The notes below the pieces were generated by a model. The model made no database searches, was not told the origin of the DNA, and saw only the letters and a program-made list of their open reading frames with translations. A DNA stretch of 64,000 nt from the NCBI RefSeq assembly GCF_001039355.2, contig NW_019774770.1, positions 248,001-312,000 of the forward strand, in the 5' to 3' direction. A program made the position numbers and the translations under genes. This document shows positions 50,730 to 62,528 of this stretch, in pieces (positions within the stretch are counted from its first letter, which is position 1; every line of letters starts with the position of its first letter). The stretch comes from Lingula anatina (taxonomy: Eukaryota; Brachiopoda; Lingulata; Lingulida; Lingulidae).

Positions 50730-53700
50730 AAGAATGATAAACATTAAAAAAATATTTCCCATTGGAATATGTTAGTCATGTCAATAGCACAATGAAGTCT
50801 GATAATACTGTACTGACCATTGGGTTTGCAAGTCATGATGATCTTGCAAACTGTCTGTTTATTTTATGTAATAGTAGTCTGCAGATAGATAAGATTTCAC
50901 ATGTGAAGAGACCGCTCATAATTTGTAGATAAAAATATGACGTTTTAGATGAGGTTTTATGTACAATTTGCACAATTTACACATTGAAGTTTGTTATAAC
51001 AGTGGGTGTGGAATTGTTGTTTCTAGACAAATATCAGCACAAGCTGTTCACAATGATGTTGTTATGATATATTTGTGAGTGTGAAAGTAATATCTTTGTA
51101 TACTGTGAAGTGTGAATTAATTCTCACCTTGTGTGTAAGTATGTGGGCAGTTGAATAGAATCTTTACTATTTATGTTAACTGCTCGTTGGACATAATGGT
51201 ATATTTTCAGGTAAACTTCTAATATCATACATCTCAACCTAGCCTGAAGGTGGAAAGACAATTTATAATATATATCACAATTATACCTAAGATTATTTAT
51301 AATTTCATCAATAAAGACATGAATGCGTTATTATTTTGTTATTGCTAAATACACATTAAATAATTGTTATTATTAGTGAATCCGTTCTTATGTGAGTGAC
51401 GGCCAACTAGAAATTAATGTCAGAGATCTAAAAAAAATTCTCGCCTGTGTAAATTTTATTATTATAAATTTCTAATCATTTTCTATAAAAACTAATTAAC
51501 GGGAAAGTAAATAATTCAATATATATATATTGCTGGTTAATGATTGGTCATCTTTACCACTAGAAAAGATTTTGATAGTGCAATTTTCGAGAAAAAAAGT
51601 ATCAATATTCGAGAATGCTGGCAAGTGCCTGAAAAGAATTTTGGTGGCACAAAAAGCAATCTAGAAGCCTCTCTTGGATGGGGGGGTAGCGAAGAAGACG
51701 CTCCATTTGAAAAGGGGGAAAAATCACTAAACGCGATAAAAATCCGCAATTCGTCCCATTTATTCACCTGTGTTATCTTTATCAATATATAGCGAAGGAC
51801 ATCTGGTCAAAAGGAATATTAGTTGAGATATAACCAATCCTGGAAACAGTTATCTGAAATCCACACATTTCCGTCTTTATATTGATGGTCTTGGTATAAG
51901 ATGGATACCTCTAGAGTAAAACGTGAGTGTAAATTTTTTTTCTTTGAGATGTAGTATGCTAACTATAGTTTTCAGTTTCATATTTCAAAGCTCCAGTAAT
52001 TTCATAATCTATTTATTTGCTTGAGATTTATTTAATTAAACAGGTTTTTCATTTTCATGTGGAGATTAAAATAAAAATAACATTGTCAATTTTTTGAACA
52101 ACTTTCTATTTCAGAAAGTATTAAAAATCGGTAGCAAATCTTGGGTCACGTCCCTAGATCTAGTTCCATCTGGCGGCTTTCAGAAGGGATAATAATGATT
52201 ATCTGTCGCTGCTTCCAGTGGGTGTATTAAACAACTAAATCCAGCATTAAATACGATAGATGAGACACGACCCCCGCCCCCGCCATTAAAGAAAATGGAA
52301 TTCATAGTAACGAAAAATCAAACGAAAGATGACAAAAAAAAAATGAAAAGGAAGAAGATAGAGAGAAAGAAAAAAGAAGAAAGGAAGAAAAGCAAGCACA
52401 AGTGCCGGACATAATAGACGAAAAAGGATTAAATATTCGACTTAAAGACCTGCTTGACTGCGCTGCAGGTGAAAGAAACAAAAAACGTAAAGTTCACGGT
52501 TACGTTCACGTTTGACTGCAAACTTCTGAAATGAGATCATTTTGATTAATGAACTAGCGAGAAAACATAGAGGGTGCGTTTTCCTATCAAACAAACAAAA
52601 AAAAAACACAAGAAAAAAGTAAAGATTAAAAAAGTCAAATTTATTTTACAGATATTTTAGATTCACATCAGATGTTAACCTCTTTTCAAAAATACTGATT
52701 TATCCCATGAGCTCTCGCTCATGTTTCTTATCACCCCATTCTTTCGTTTTGCTAATTTGCCCCACATAGAGAAACAAGCAGACATAAAAACAATACATAA
52801 AGGAACCAAAAGCTCTATCGCAGGTGACTCGCAGCAAAAGCTGGCAAAAGGTAGCAGTTCACATACGCGGTCTCTGATAACTGACGCCAATATTGATCTG
52901 ACGCCAATGTATGATATTCATGCTTATGTGTAGCCAAGGAGATGTAGATATTCACCCCCGCACAACAGTTGGTCATTTTTGTCATGATAATGAATGTGGA
53001 AATCGCCACATTTGTACTTTCCCACGACTACAAAAAATTATGGGGAATTTAGGTAATATTATATTATGAAATGTGGCTTGACATAAGAAAATGCAAGGCC
53101 ATACTCAGCACTGTAAAACGTAAGACAAATCGACATTCTTGTAGCGATTGTTTATGTTATCTGTCAACTTTCTATGCTAAAAATGACACCTTTTTATTTG
53201 CGTGGGTGATATAACTACGGAAATTCATGAAAAATTGCATTCAATTTCAACAAGAATTTCTTTGTAAATGAAAAAGATGAATTGTGAATAAGCCAAAACT
53301 ACAATCTATATTTAGTAAAATGCAAAAAATAAAATGCAGCTTGTGAAAATTGATTCTCTATGTAGAGTTTTAAAAAATCTGATAGAACAGTGCCACCTTA
53401 TTTCATAAAGCAAGATAGTGTTACCATATTTGATCCACCAGTACGCCAACGCATAATGATGCCGTCTTCAAGAGGCCGTTAACCTAAAAGACGAGACAGG
53501 GATCGTGCTTTGTCTAGGATTTTTTTTAAATCTTTGAGATTGCAATAAGTAAATGTTTATCATGCCAATGTTTATAATTGGCAACGTTTACGCCCTCCAG
53601 TTCGTGATGCTAACCTCTCTTGACAGAAAGGTTTCTGAGAATTAAGAAAAATATCGGCAACCGGCAGTACCTACATACATATCTGATTTTTTTAAGAAAA

Positions 53701-56700
53701 AAAAGTTCCCTTTTAGTTTCATTGTGACAATAAATTTTCAATGTAATATTTGAGTGCCACGATCTCAAGACAACAAGTACATTGTGCACTTTTAACTCAA
53801 TTCATTTGCTTGCAGTAGATAAGACTAAAAACAAATGACGCTCGCTGCGCGGGATGGTGTCTGACCCCGAGGCTGATACACGTGACGTAAAGTCACTTTG
53901 AAGATTGCAACAATTTTTCCCTCCTTATTTTTGTTGCATGCGATAAATAAATGCAAGGTGGTGTTCTTAATATCTGTTTGATTGTTTTCTTCAAATTGCA
54001 TTTTGAGTTACCTTCCTTAATTTTTTAAATTAAGAAAACAGTTTTGATGTAAGCTTATACATTTTTCGTTGTAATCCATTTTTATATGAATATACAGGAT
54101 TCTACTGCTTTAATGGGACATTTAAAGTGACACAAATTAATCCATCAGTGAAAAAAAGAAAAGAAAAACATCAACAAACAAAATCACCTCGTAAATACTT
54201 GAATGGCGAAGGACGTGATAAGATGCACGCAGGTTGATCGTCTTCTCAAGGTCTCTTTGACCCAGACTGACAATAGTCAATTTCACAGTATTTTATCTCT
54301 CCCTTATAATTGCCTATTCTGATCAATTTTGTCCGGAAAAGTTCAGTTATATATTTAATTCACAGAAGAAAAAGTTTTGCAAAAAGGCATATTAGTACGG
54401 AGGATGGAAGAAGGAATAGTGTGGAATGATTCAAGCTAGATAAATTGTGTAAAAGACGGAGGGGATGTTTTTTCATAAGTTTTGTTCTTCTCAGAAAAAA
54501 ATATGTCCATCTATTGATTTCAGAAGAAAAAAAGAAAATTAAAAGTGATTCAAAAACAATAACGTTTTTCAATATCATTATCGTGATTTTATTGTGTTGC
54601 GTGGTAACGTTCTCCTATTATCAGACTTCACTACATGATCATGCAACGAACTAGATTCCAGATATCAGGAAAGGTGGCACTCGAAAACACTATCTGTCTT
54701 CGTCAGTTCCTTATTTAAAACAATATACTATGATTAGTACAGCAATGTCTCTTCATATTTCATTTTTGACAGAACACTTGGTATTCCTGCTGTAAATACC
54801 TCAAAACATGCATTTCTCTGACAGCTGGGATGCAAAAAATGTCCCTTTTTTATGACTGCATTTAGTGAAGGGCGTTCGGCTAAAACTGACCAAATTTTGG
54901 GACGCTCCCCCTTATTTGTTGGTAAATATAGATAGAGCATTCCAAAAATACACAGTAATAGAGTTAATTCAATTTATCTCAGGTTATTATGATAATTTAA
55001 TCGGCCCTGTGTGTCTATAATCCAAAACGACATCTCCCACCTCCACAACCAGTCGACGCCCTTCAACGCCACCGCTGCTCTCATTTGGTGTTCTCGTCTT
55101 CTGACCCAATATCTATAAATGGGCAGAGACAAATGTGCTAATGTTATCTAGATCATCTTCCGCGGTCTACCGTCGGTTTGATAGCGTAGCCATAACATGC
55201 GTCCCAAACCTGGGACCTCAAACACGGCAAGATTCCTTAACTGCATGTGTGGAGGGGGAACTGAAGCGGTTCCCACCGAACAGACATAAAATGTAGGCGT
55301 GTGTGAAATGCGCGATTAAATTATGCAATCAAATATGTAGAGGATTGTCGTGAAGTATTGAACATCCAGCTTGACTGGGAAAAGTCAACTGCTGATCTCC
55401 CAGTCTACACGTTTAAATCCATTCATGACAGTAACACGTTAAATATAATCCAAATTAGATTATATAGAATTTTCTACCATTAGCTATGATGCTTTGTGGT
55501 AAAGTGATGAATATTTTGATACCAGAAATGTCTACGGTTGTATTTCCTTGGCGCTTACGCTATGATAGGTGCATATTATTACTACTACCATGATCTATTT
55601 TCACCTTACAAAACGCATCTACATACTGTTAATAAACATTATATTATATTCGTGATTGTCGAAGTTGTCTGAGTTATTCTTATGCAAATTGCGGGCGGCC
55701 GAGGCATATTAGACATGTAGAAATGAAAGTGCAGTCTTGGTGAAGAAGAAATCAGAAATACCAAAATTTCCCCAATATATGATGACTTCTTTATCTATTG
55801 AGAAGCAGAGGAATTTGCAACCATTTAAAAGTAGAGTAAAGCGGAATCTGATATTAAGGCTTTTATTTTCTAAAAAAAACCTCACCTTCACGTGCCAAAC
55901 ACCTGTCGCGATTCTGTTGTCATCAGATAAGACAGAACACGCGATGACACACTCAAATATGTCAAATTTGCTCAACATGACAACTGCAAAACCTTGTGAC
56001 AAGTTCATTACACCATATTTCACCCGATGTCAAAATTTTACAAGCGTGTTTTTATCTCCGGTTATTTATCGGCCGCCAACTTTAACAAGACACAGTATGG
56101 GGTAACTCCCCAATTGATCGTTAAACCTCACGCAAGGATTCTACAAAAAAGAAAAAAAAAGCACAGGGGATGCTAAGTTTATATTTAATATTGTCTTCTT
56201 TATTGTCTTGAACGAACACTTTGATTTTTATAAACAGGAAACGAGCATTTCGAAAATAATTTCATGATAATTTCAAGAGTGTAAATTTGATTTAAAAAGG
56301 CAAAGGCTTAAAGTAACACAAAGCTACATCTCACAAAACAGTTTCAAATGAAAAAGCTTCAATTATTGCACTTAAACGTCTGGCATGGGCAGTAAACCCA
56401 TGTCCTGACAAAAGACCTAAGTATCTGCTAAAATCTAACTAATTTATCATTTTTAACAATTTCTTCAGTACTTACCAACGAAAGCAGTAAATTGTAATAC
56501 CGGCATTAATAAAATTGTATACACGCATAAAATGATTTATTTGAAAAAAAATGTAAGTCAACATTTTATTTGAAGACGAAGAAAAATATACACGCGTGTT
56601 TGCCGCTGAAACAGGAGATAGCGTTCCAAAGGACAGGGCGAAGATACACATTTGATATAAAGAACGCGCCAAATCAAAGCGCGTTATCATACCACATGCA

Positions 56701-59700
56701 AACCTTTTCTACTCTCTAAATTCATAAGTAAAATTATCCCGGTGCCATCTGGCGAATAATTGCTGTTACTTGGCCAGTATTATTTTGACCAGCCTCATTT
56801 TGTAAATTGTGGTAAAGATCTGTGTGAAACAAACATGTATGTAAATAAAAATACGTGCTGTATATAAGTTGGCAAAGTACTATTTTTATAACATTAAACG
56901 ATATCTTTTTAGTGTTATGTTTACGTAACCTACATTTCAACCACACAGGTATCAGTTTGGTAAAGCAATTCATTTGATAAAACAAATTAGGAATGTTAGG
57001 ACATCAGCACTTTTCTTGCACACAAATTAGGACTCTTACACATGTATCACAGACAGCATTTTCTATCGTATCGTCTAACTTACCATTAGAAAAAATATTT
57101 CACAATATGTAGGTAAAAGAATAGGCATCCTCTATGTTTAGAAAAGTTTTGGACAGCATAATATAACATCCAGATTACGCCTGCATTTCGAGAAATCACC
57201 TATGATACACTATATACATTTCGACAGTTTGACTTGCTGTGGTGTATTTAACACACTGTCTCATAAAGGAGTAGAGGTCCGTGTACCCGCTTCCTTTTTC
57301 CAATGACTTTTAGCCCGTTGTCTGAGAATGCAGCAAAAGGTAAAACTAGTACAGCTGCAAGTGGCCCTCTTCACATATTTGATCTGACGCGACGTTTCAG
57401 GGGGTCGCAGCGCAGGGGACGTATTACTGTGGCTCAGCCTCTGTACGCGAGACCCAGAAATTGATTGGAAAAGATTTCAGATATTTCAGTCCGCTCGGTG
57501 AAACTAAAGAGTTAGTTTTTTCCGAAGATTGCTCAGTGACATCGTGACTTGTCGTATGTTAGGGACACACGTGTGTGGTGAACATCAGTAGAAATTCTGT
57601 TGAAGATGGGGGGCCCCGACGAATCGATCACAAAGACTATTTAACTTTTGGTTCTTTAATCAGCTGAAATTCGTGTCGTTGAGTGCATCGCTTCTGCGTC
57701 TTCTTCATTGCCGATTGACTTTTAGATCTTTGATGGTGTTATGCCCTACGTTCGCAGGTATATATTTGAGACCAGATATTGAGCCTGTACTGCTGTTGTT
57801 GTTGTATTTTTCGACTTACTCGACGAAGCAGTTTTTTTATGTTGTTAAATGAGAGACCCCTCCAGTTCTTTCCCGTGAAACAAGGCCTGGTGCAAAATAT
57901 TTATAAAGATATTCAAGCTACTGTTTGTGGTGGAGTCAAAGGACAAACCTTGAAGCCGCCATATCGAATTTATATCATACCATATTCAACCATTTTTTCT
58001 AAAAAATTGCACTTTGAAATATTTGCTTTCTTTTTTGTCAATTTATTGATTTATCTTTGCCATCGTATATTCCATTTATTTATATGGTTGTTTATTTCTT
58101 TTTCCTACGTTTGTCTACGTAAGTAACAATTACATATTAATACTTGCATCGCACAGAGAAAAATTGTCTGAAGACAACTTTTCCAGGTTAAAGTTTAACT
58201 GATTTGATGAGAAGACAACTTTTCCAGGCTAAAGTTTAACTGATTTGATGAGAAGACAACTTTTCCAGGCTAAAGTTTAACTGATTTGATGAGAAGACAA
58301 CTTTTCCAGGTTAAAGTTTAACTGATTTGATGAGAAGACAACTTTTCCAGGTGATTGTTTTACTGATTTGATGAGAATTAGTTTAGTTGAAGGAATCACA
58401 TGAATAGCCTAATTGAAGGATAACACTTACGTTGATAAACAACTACATGTAAAATTCTTTCTGTAAATGCAAACTGCTAATTGGTTTAATGAACGTTTTC
58501 TAAGAAAAGATAACTGCATTTTATATTTCCCCCTCTGCAAACATGTTTTTCAATTTTAATTAGGGACATTTATTTAGTTATATAATCCAGGTCTGAAATA
58601 CCGAATGGTAGCATTTATATATTTCAGTTGCTTTATCCTGAAGTTTCACTAATTGGGATAAAAATAATATATTAATCAGGTGATGAACGCAACAGTGACT
58701 AACCTTGTGATTTTAATGGATTAAAAATAATAATAATAATAAAGACCAACTGGACTGATCAAAATGGAGAAGGCTCATTGTTTTGATACGTGAAAGGAAC
58801 CAAACAAGCAAAAGATAACACATTTTACGATATCAGTGATATTATTAGACTTGGGTTGTCACTGGAGGTATATTTTTACACCTTCTGTGTCAACTAAATT
58901 TCATTTTACGTTGGTATTGCGTAGAGATGAGAGAATGCTGACGATATCTCAAGGTCATTTATCGCCCAGTCTCGCAGATAATTATGCCATATGCTTCTTT
59001 TTTTCCTCCTTATTGAAAACAGTGACTCTATCGTCCGTCAACTCTTCTAGATATCACACACAATCCCACACGTGTGCTCTTGTCCTGTCATACGAAACAA
59101 AAAATTAGGCAGCGATGAAGGAATGCTATGTCTGCTATGTCGTTCAGATAATCTTAATTTGCTGGCAAATATTACAAAACTGGTGGTATGCGACTGTTCA
59201 GCTCTGCAGATAGCGCACACTTTTGATCTAAGCACGACAGTGTTCGAACTCCAGTGAGGGCTGGCGTTGTCCACTTTTGAGTTCGCGTGATTTGCATGTG
59301 TTTGAATTGCTGGCCTTCGTTTATGACACTATCCTATTCTTTTATAGAGATACTGAGTACGAGTGATAAGCACGAGTGATTGGAGTGAAGGATTTTCTAC
59401 GATGTCTTCTATATTGCTACCGGATAAAAGAATTGATTAAGTTTAGGGGTGGCTCCAGAAATTCATAGAGAGGTTCGATATAGAATTATTATCCCCACTA
59501 TAAAAATATCCCTCAATATCATTAGCTCTTTTTCTTTTTTGACACTGCATCAAAGACATTAACATTGAGACAAGTTTTAAAAATCGTATGTCATTGTTTA
59601 AAAAAATTTGATAAATACACAGTCAATTTTTGTTATGTCTTACACCACCTTGTTTTGCTGAGAGTCGACATATCTCTTCGATCTCGGAACAACAACTCAT

Positions 59701-60940
59701 TCAATTCGCATTTTGCCTATTAAAGCTAGTTTGCATCATCATTTAGATTATTTTGTATTCTACATGTTTAAGATAAGGCGCATATTATTTTTTTCGTTTA
59801 TTTTTTGCCGTTTTACCACTCTCTGTATGGCTGAAACATCAACCTGGTAAGTGTAGAATCGTGCACAGGGATATTATTGGCTTATTGGAAACAAAAGGTT
59901 AATAGAATTTTACTATTGTGGTGATTGTCATCTCAGATCTCAAGAGATTTCTTTAACACCGTGGGTGTATAAACGGCCACGTGGAGTGCAAATGTTTCCT
60001 GGTTAAGAAGAAAAATTTTAATACTGGACCCAACACAGGACAAACGGATACCGACTTTGTTCTCTAAAAATGAATGTTATATATGTGAGAAATCAGATAT
60101 GACTGGCTAAGAAGTTTCATGATTTCTTATATTTATTTACCAGCAAAAATCAACGACTAAATTGTGAAACCGTATCAAAACTTGGTAGTTTAATGGCAGA
60201 CTATGTTGCACGTGAAGATCTTTGCATGGCACAATTTTCTTTTTTGGCTTAGCGAAAAAAAGGTTAATTTCTTTGGAAAATAAGTTAACTTGGGTTAAAC
60301 CATAATGATCAAAGGGTTTTTACTCCTTGCTATCTACACAATGATGAAATTTTATGACAATCAACAGTCATCCTGTTAAATTTGAAGTGAATATAAAACC
60401 TCCAGTTACGTCATTGGCCACGTGAAACATCAGTGGACAGATAAAGTCTATGCAAGGATGCCATGGCGTCGTCTCTCTTGGTATTGGCATTATATCGATT
60501 TCAGATGTGAAAGTTGTGTAAAACTATAAAAAAGTTCCATTATACGTTCCGATCTTGACCTCGAATTAGGCAGCACCTTTAAGCTGGTTGTTGGATATTT
60601 TACTCTTAAAAAAACTTTTGCTTTATAAGCTTTTGTCAGCTGCACAGTTTTCTACCCTACAACATTCAAATTCACGAATTCGTTGACATCTTTCGAATAT
60701 TTGCATGTTTTTGTAATTCTATTTTCTTGAATGACCAATCCAGTAAATCCTCTAAATCGATAACGAACTTGGCCTCCTTTTTTTAAAGGACGCATTTCAA
60801 TTGCCATTACTTTACAGTCACGCGTCTTCAAAAATAACCTTTTTCTATTTTAAAAAATATATCTTTTTGAATTGCATTTCAAAAGTGTTCCTTTAAAAAT
60901 GCATTCTTCCTACAAAAGAGAGACAAAAAGCATCAGTATG
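50730..60940. other. Gene-free region between PARPBP and the TGF-beta ligand
   Basis: About 10 kb with no recognised gene. The longest open frames (55737-56105, 122 codons; 57779-58126, 115 codons) have no family features and no splice context. The region contains a purine-rich tract (52345-52393), a 41-bp minisatellite (58170-58374) and a CRE/CCAAT/E-box cluster (60406-60424). No rRNA or tRNA genes were seen. Confidence 0.6.
58170..58374. repeat. 41-bp minisatellite, five copies
   Basis: Five head-to-tail copies of a 41-base unit beginning GAAGACAACTTTTCCAGG and ending ACTGATTTGATGA. Copies 1 to 4 differ at one base (GTT or GCT after CCAG); copy 5 has a block of changes in the centre. Non-coding and intergenic. 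There are no spacers, so it is not a CRISPR array. Confidence 0.97.
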
Positions 60941-60950
60941 TTCAAAATTC

Positions 60951-61653
60951 TTTATTCTTATTTCATATCCCCATTGTTTCCAAGAGTAAAACATCCCAGG
61001 AAAACGGAATAACATGTCAATAACCAACGCTAATCTTACGCCTACAGTATCTCCACACTATTGCACGCCTTTATCTCCGGGATGAGATTCGTCAGTCAAA
61101 AGTAATATTTCTTTTTTCGGAACAAAATTCATTGGCAGTGGCACTTTTTCTCAAAAACAGAAAAAAAAAAAAAAACAATTATCAGGTTAAAGAATGAGAT
61201 TCACACCACGATAACAATAACACATGAGACGTAAAAGTATCGCACTGGTTAAGCGCACCGAGAAACTTATGCCTTGTCTTTCAAAACGCCAACATTTCCA
61301 AACCGTTCCCGCTAGCGTTCGCCACCCGTTGTTTAATAACCCTCCTCCTCAAAATCTTGCTGTTTTACAGCTTTGATTTCCGTAACAAAATAGTATAAAA
61401 ATAAACATTCACATCCATATAAATAACAAATAAATTAATTTGTGAACACGGTCAATAAATAACAAGCATTATAATACATTGCTCAGGATGAGATGACAAT
61501 ACTAGGAATATCAAATCGGATGAATAATGACAACGTGAGTCGGTGAGATGTACGGACCTTTGGATGCTGACACCACAGTGAACATTTAAGGGACAATAAC
61601 CCCCTAGATATATTGTAACAAGACAAAAATAGCGTAATTGTCTACAGGTGAAC
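60951..61653 (-). other. Probable 3' UTR of the TGF-beta ligand
   Basis: AT-rich sequence follows the stop codon on the minus strand. A minus-strand AATAAAG lies at about 60950-60956, giving a UTR of about 700 bases. Confidence 0.5.
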
Positions 61654-62528
61654 TTACGCGCACTTACATTCTTCAACAATCATATCATCGTATTCTCTCT
61701 GCACTAAGTTACCGTCTTCGTCAAAATGTAACAGTATGAGAGGGCTAAGTTTGTTGGCTGTACAACAGGGAGCTGGGGCAGCGGCGGGATTGAATAACTG
61801 GATAAGAGCCTTGATAGTGGAAAAAGTGTACGCACTCTTGTACTTATGCGGACAGGAACCGTCGCAATAATACGCGTCGTAGTATTCCGGCGCCACAACC
61901 CAACTGTCCCAGCCGATGTCTTTAAAGTATACTCGGAGCGGCTGACGGCAGCAGCGCTCGTTTCCTTCTCCCGCGCAGTCTTTTCTCTCCAGGGTCCGCT
62001 TTGGGCGCCCGGGGAGTGGTCGGAGTTGTGTATATATATGCAAGGACGGAGATAAATCGTTCTCAACGGAGTATGTGTCGTTGGTAGAGTCTTGGGAACT
62101 GTTTCTATTCATAGAAAATTCTACTAACTCACTAAGATCCTGACCTTCCGAGGTCACTTCGATACCAAAGTTTTTTCTTGGATTGTCCATCCACACTTGG
62201 ACTGAGTCTTTAATATCAAAACTAATCCACCCTGGATCATATAAAGATACTGGCTTTGAATCAATCAAACGTCTTGAAATTATTTTCCCACTTTTTAAAC
62301 GCCTGGTATAATGATAAACACTGAGGGTTATGCTTTTCCCTACGTTTGTTTTGTCTTTAAGGCGTTGTGGAAACGTCCGTGTTTTAAAGAGATTTAATGT
62401 GGCAGAGTGAAGGTGGAGTTGTCTTTGTGAGCCGTCCTTCGGCTGAGGAATGCGAACGTCGAAATAAAGTCTTGTCTTTTTGTTGTCATTCCATAATCTT
62501 GGATCAATCTCACTAGCAGCTGGCGGGT
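61654..62528 (-). CDS. TGF-beta superfamily ligand, last exon (5' part missing)
   Basis: One minus-strand exon follows an acceptor (TTTCCTTAG, exon starts at 62528) and encodes 290 residues to the stop at 61654. The first 177 or so belong to the propeptide (LYFDVRIPQPK; WISFDIKDSVQVWMDNP), with NSS and NDT glycosylation sites. A furin site RPKR ends at 61996 and releases a 113-residue mature domain. That domain has nine cysteines (C, CC, YC, GSC, CC, ECKC), the pattern of activin, TGF-beta, myostatin and Maverick rather than the seven of BMPs. Blocks are CCRQPLRVYFKDIGW, YYDAYYCDGSCP and DDMIVEECKCA. The product is a secreted disulphide-linked dimer signalling through serine/threonine kinase receptors. 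The signal peptide and N-terminal propeptide must lie in upstream exons that I cannot place. The subfamily is open: Maverick-like or activin/myostatin-like. Confidence 0.95.

Noticed and set aside
55737-56105. 122-codon open frame
   Set aside because: No recognisable motif; an overlapping frame of similar length runs on the other strand, as expected of chance in AT-rich DNA.
57779-58126. 115-codon open frame rich in Phe, Leu and Ile
   Set aside because: Composition reflects T-rich DNA; no domain or neighbour support.
58170-58374. Possible CRISPR array
   Set aside because: The repeats are directly adjacent without spacers, and the genome is animal.
59240-59252. GTTCGAACTCC, like a tRNA T-loop
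   Set aside because: No matching T stem, D arm, anticodon arm or acceptor stem around it.
61704-62066. 120-codon minus-strand frame overlapping the TGF-beta exon
   Set aside because: A shifted-frame shadow of the real coding sequence.
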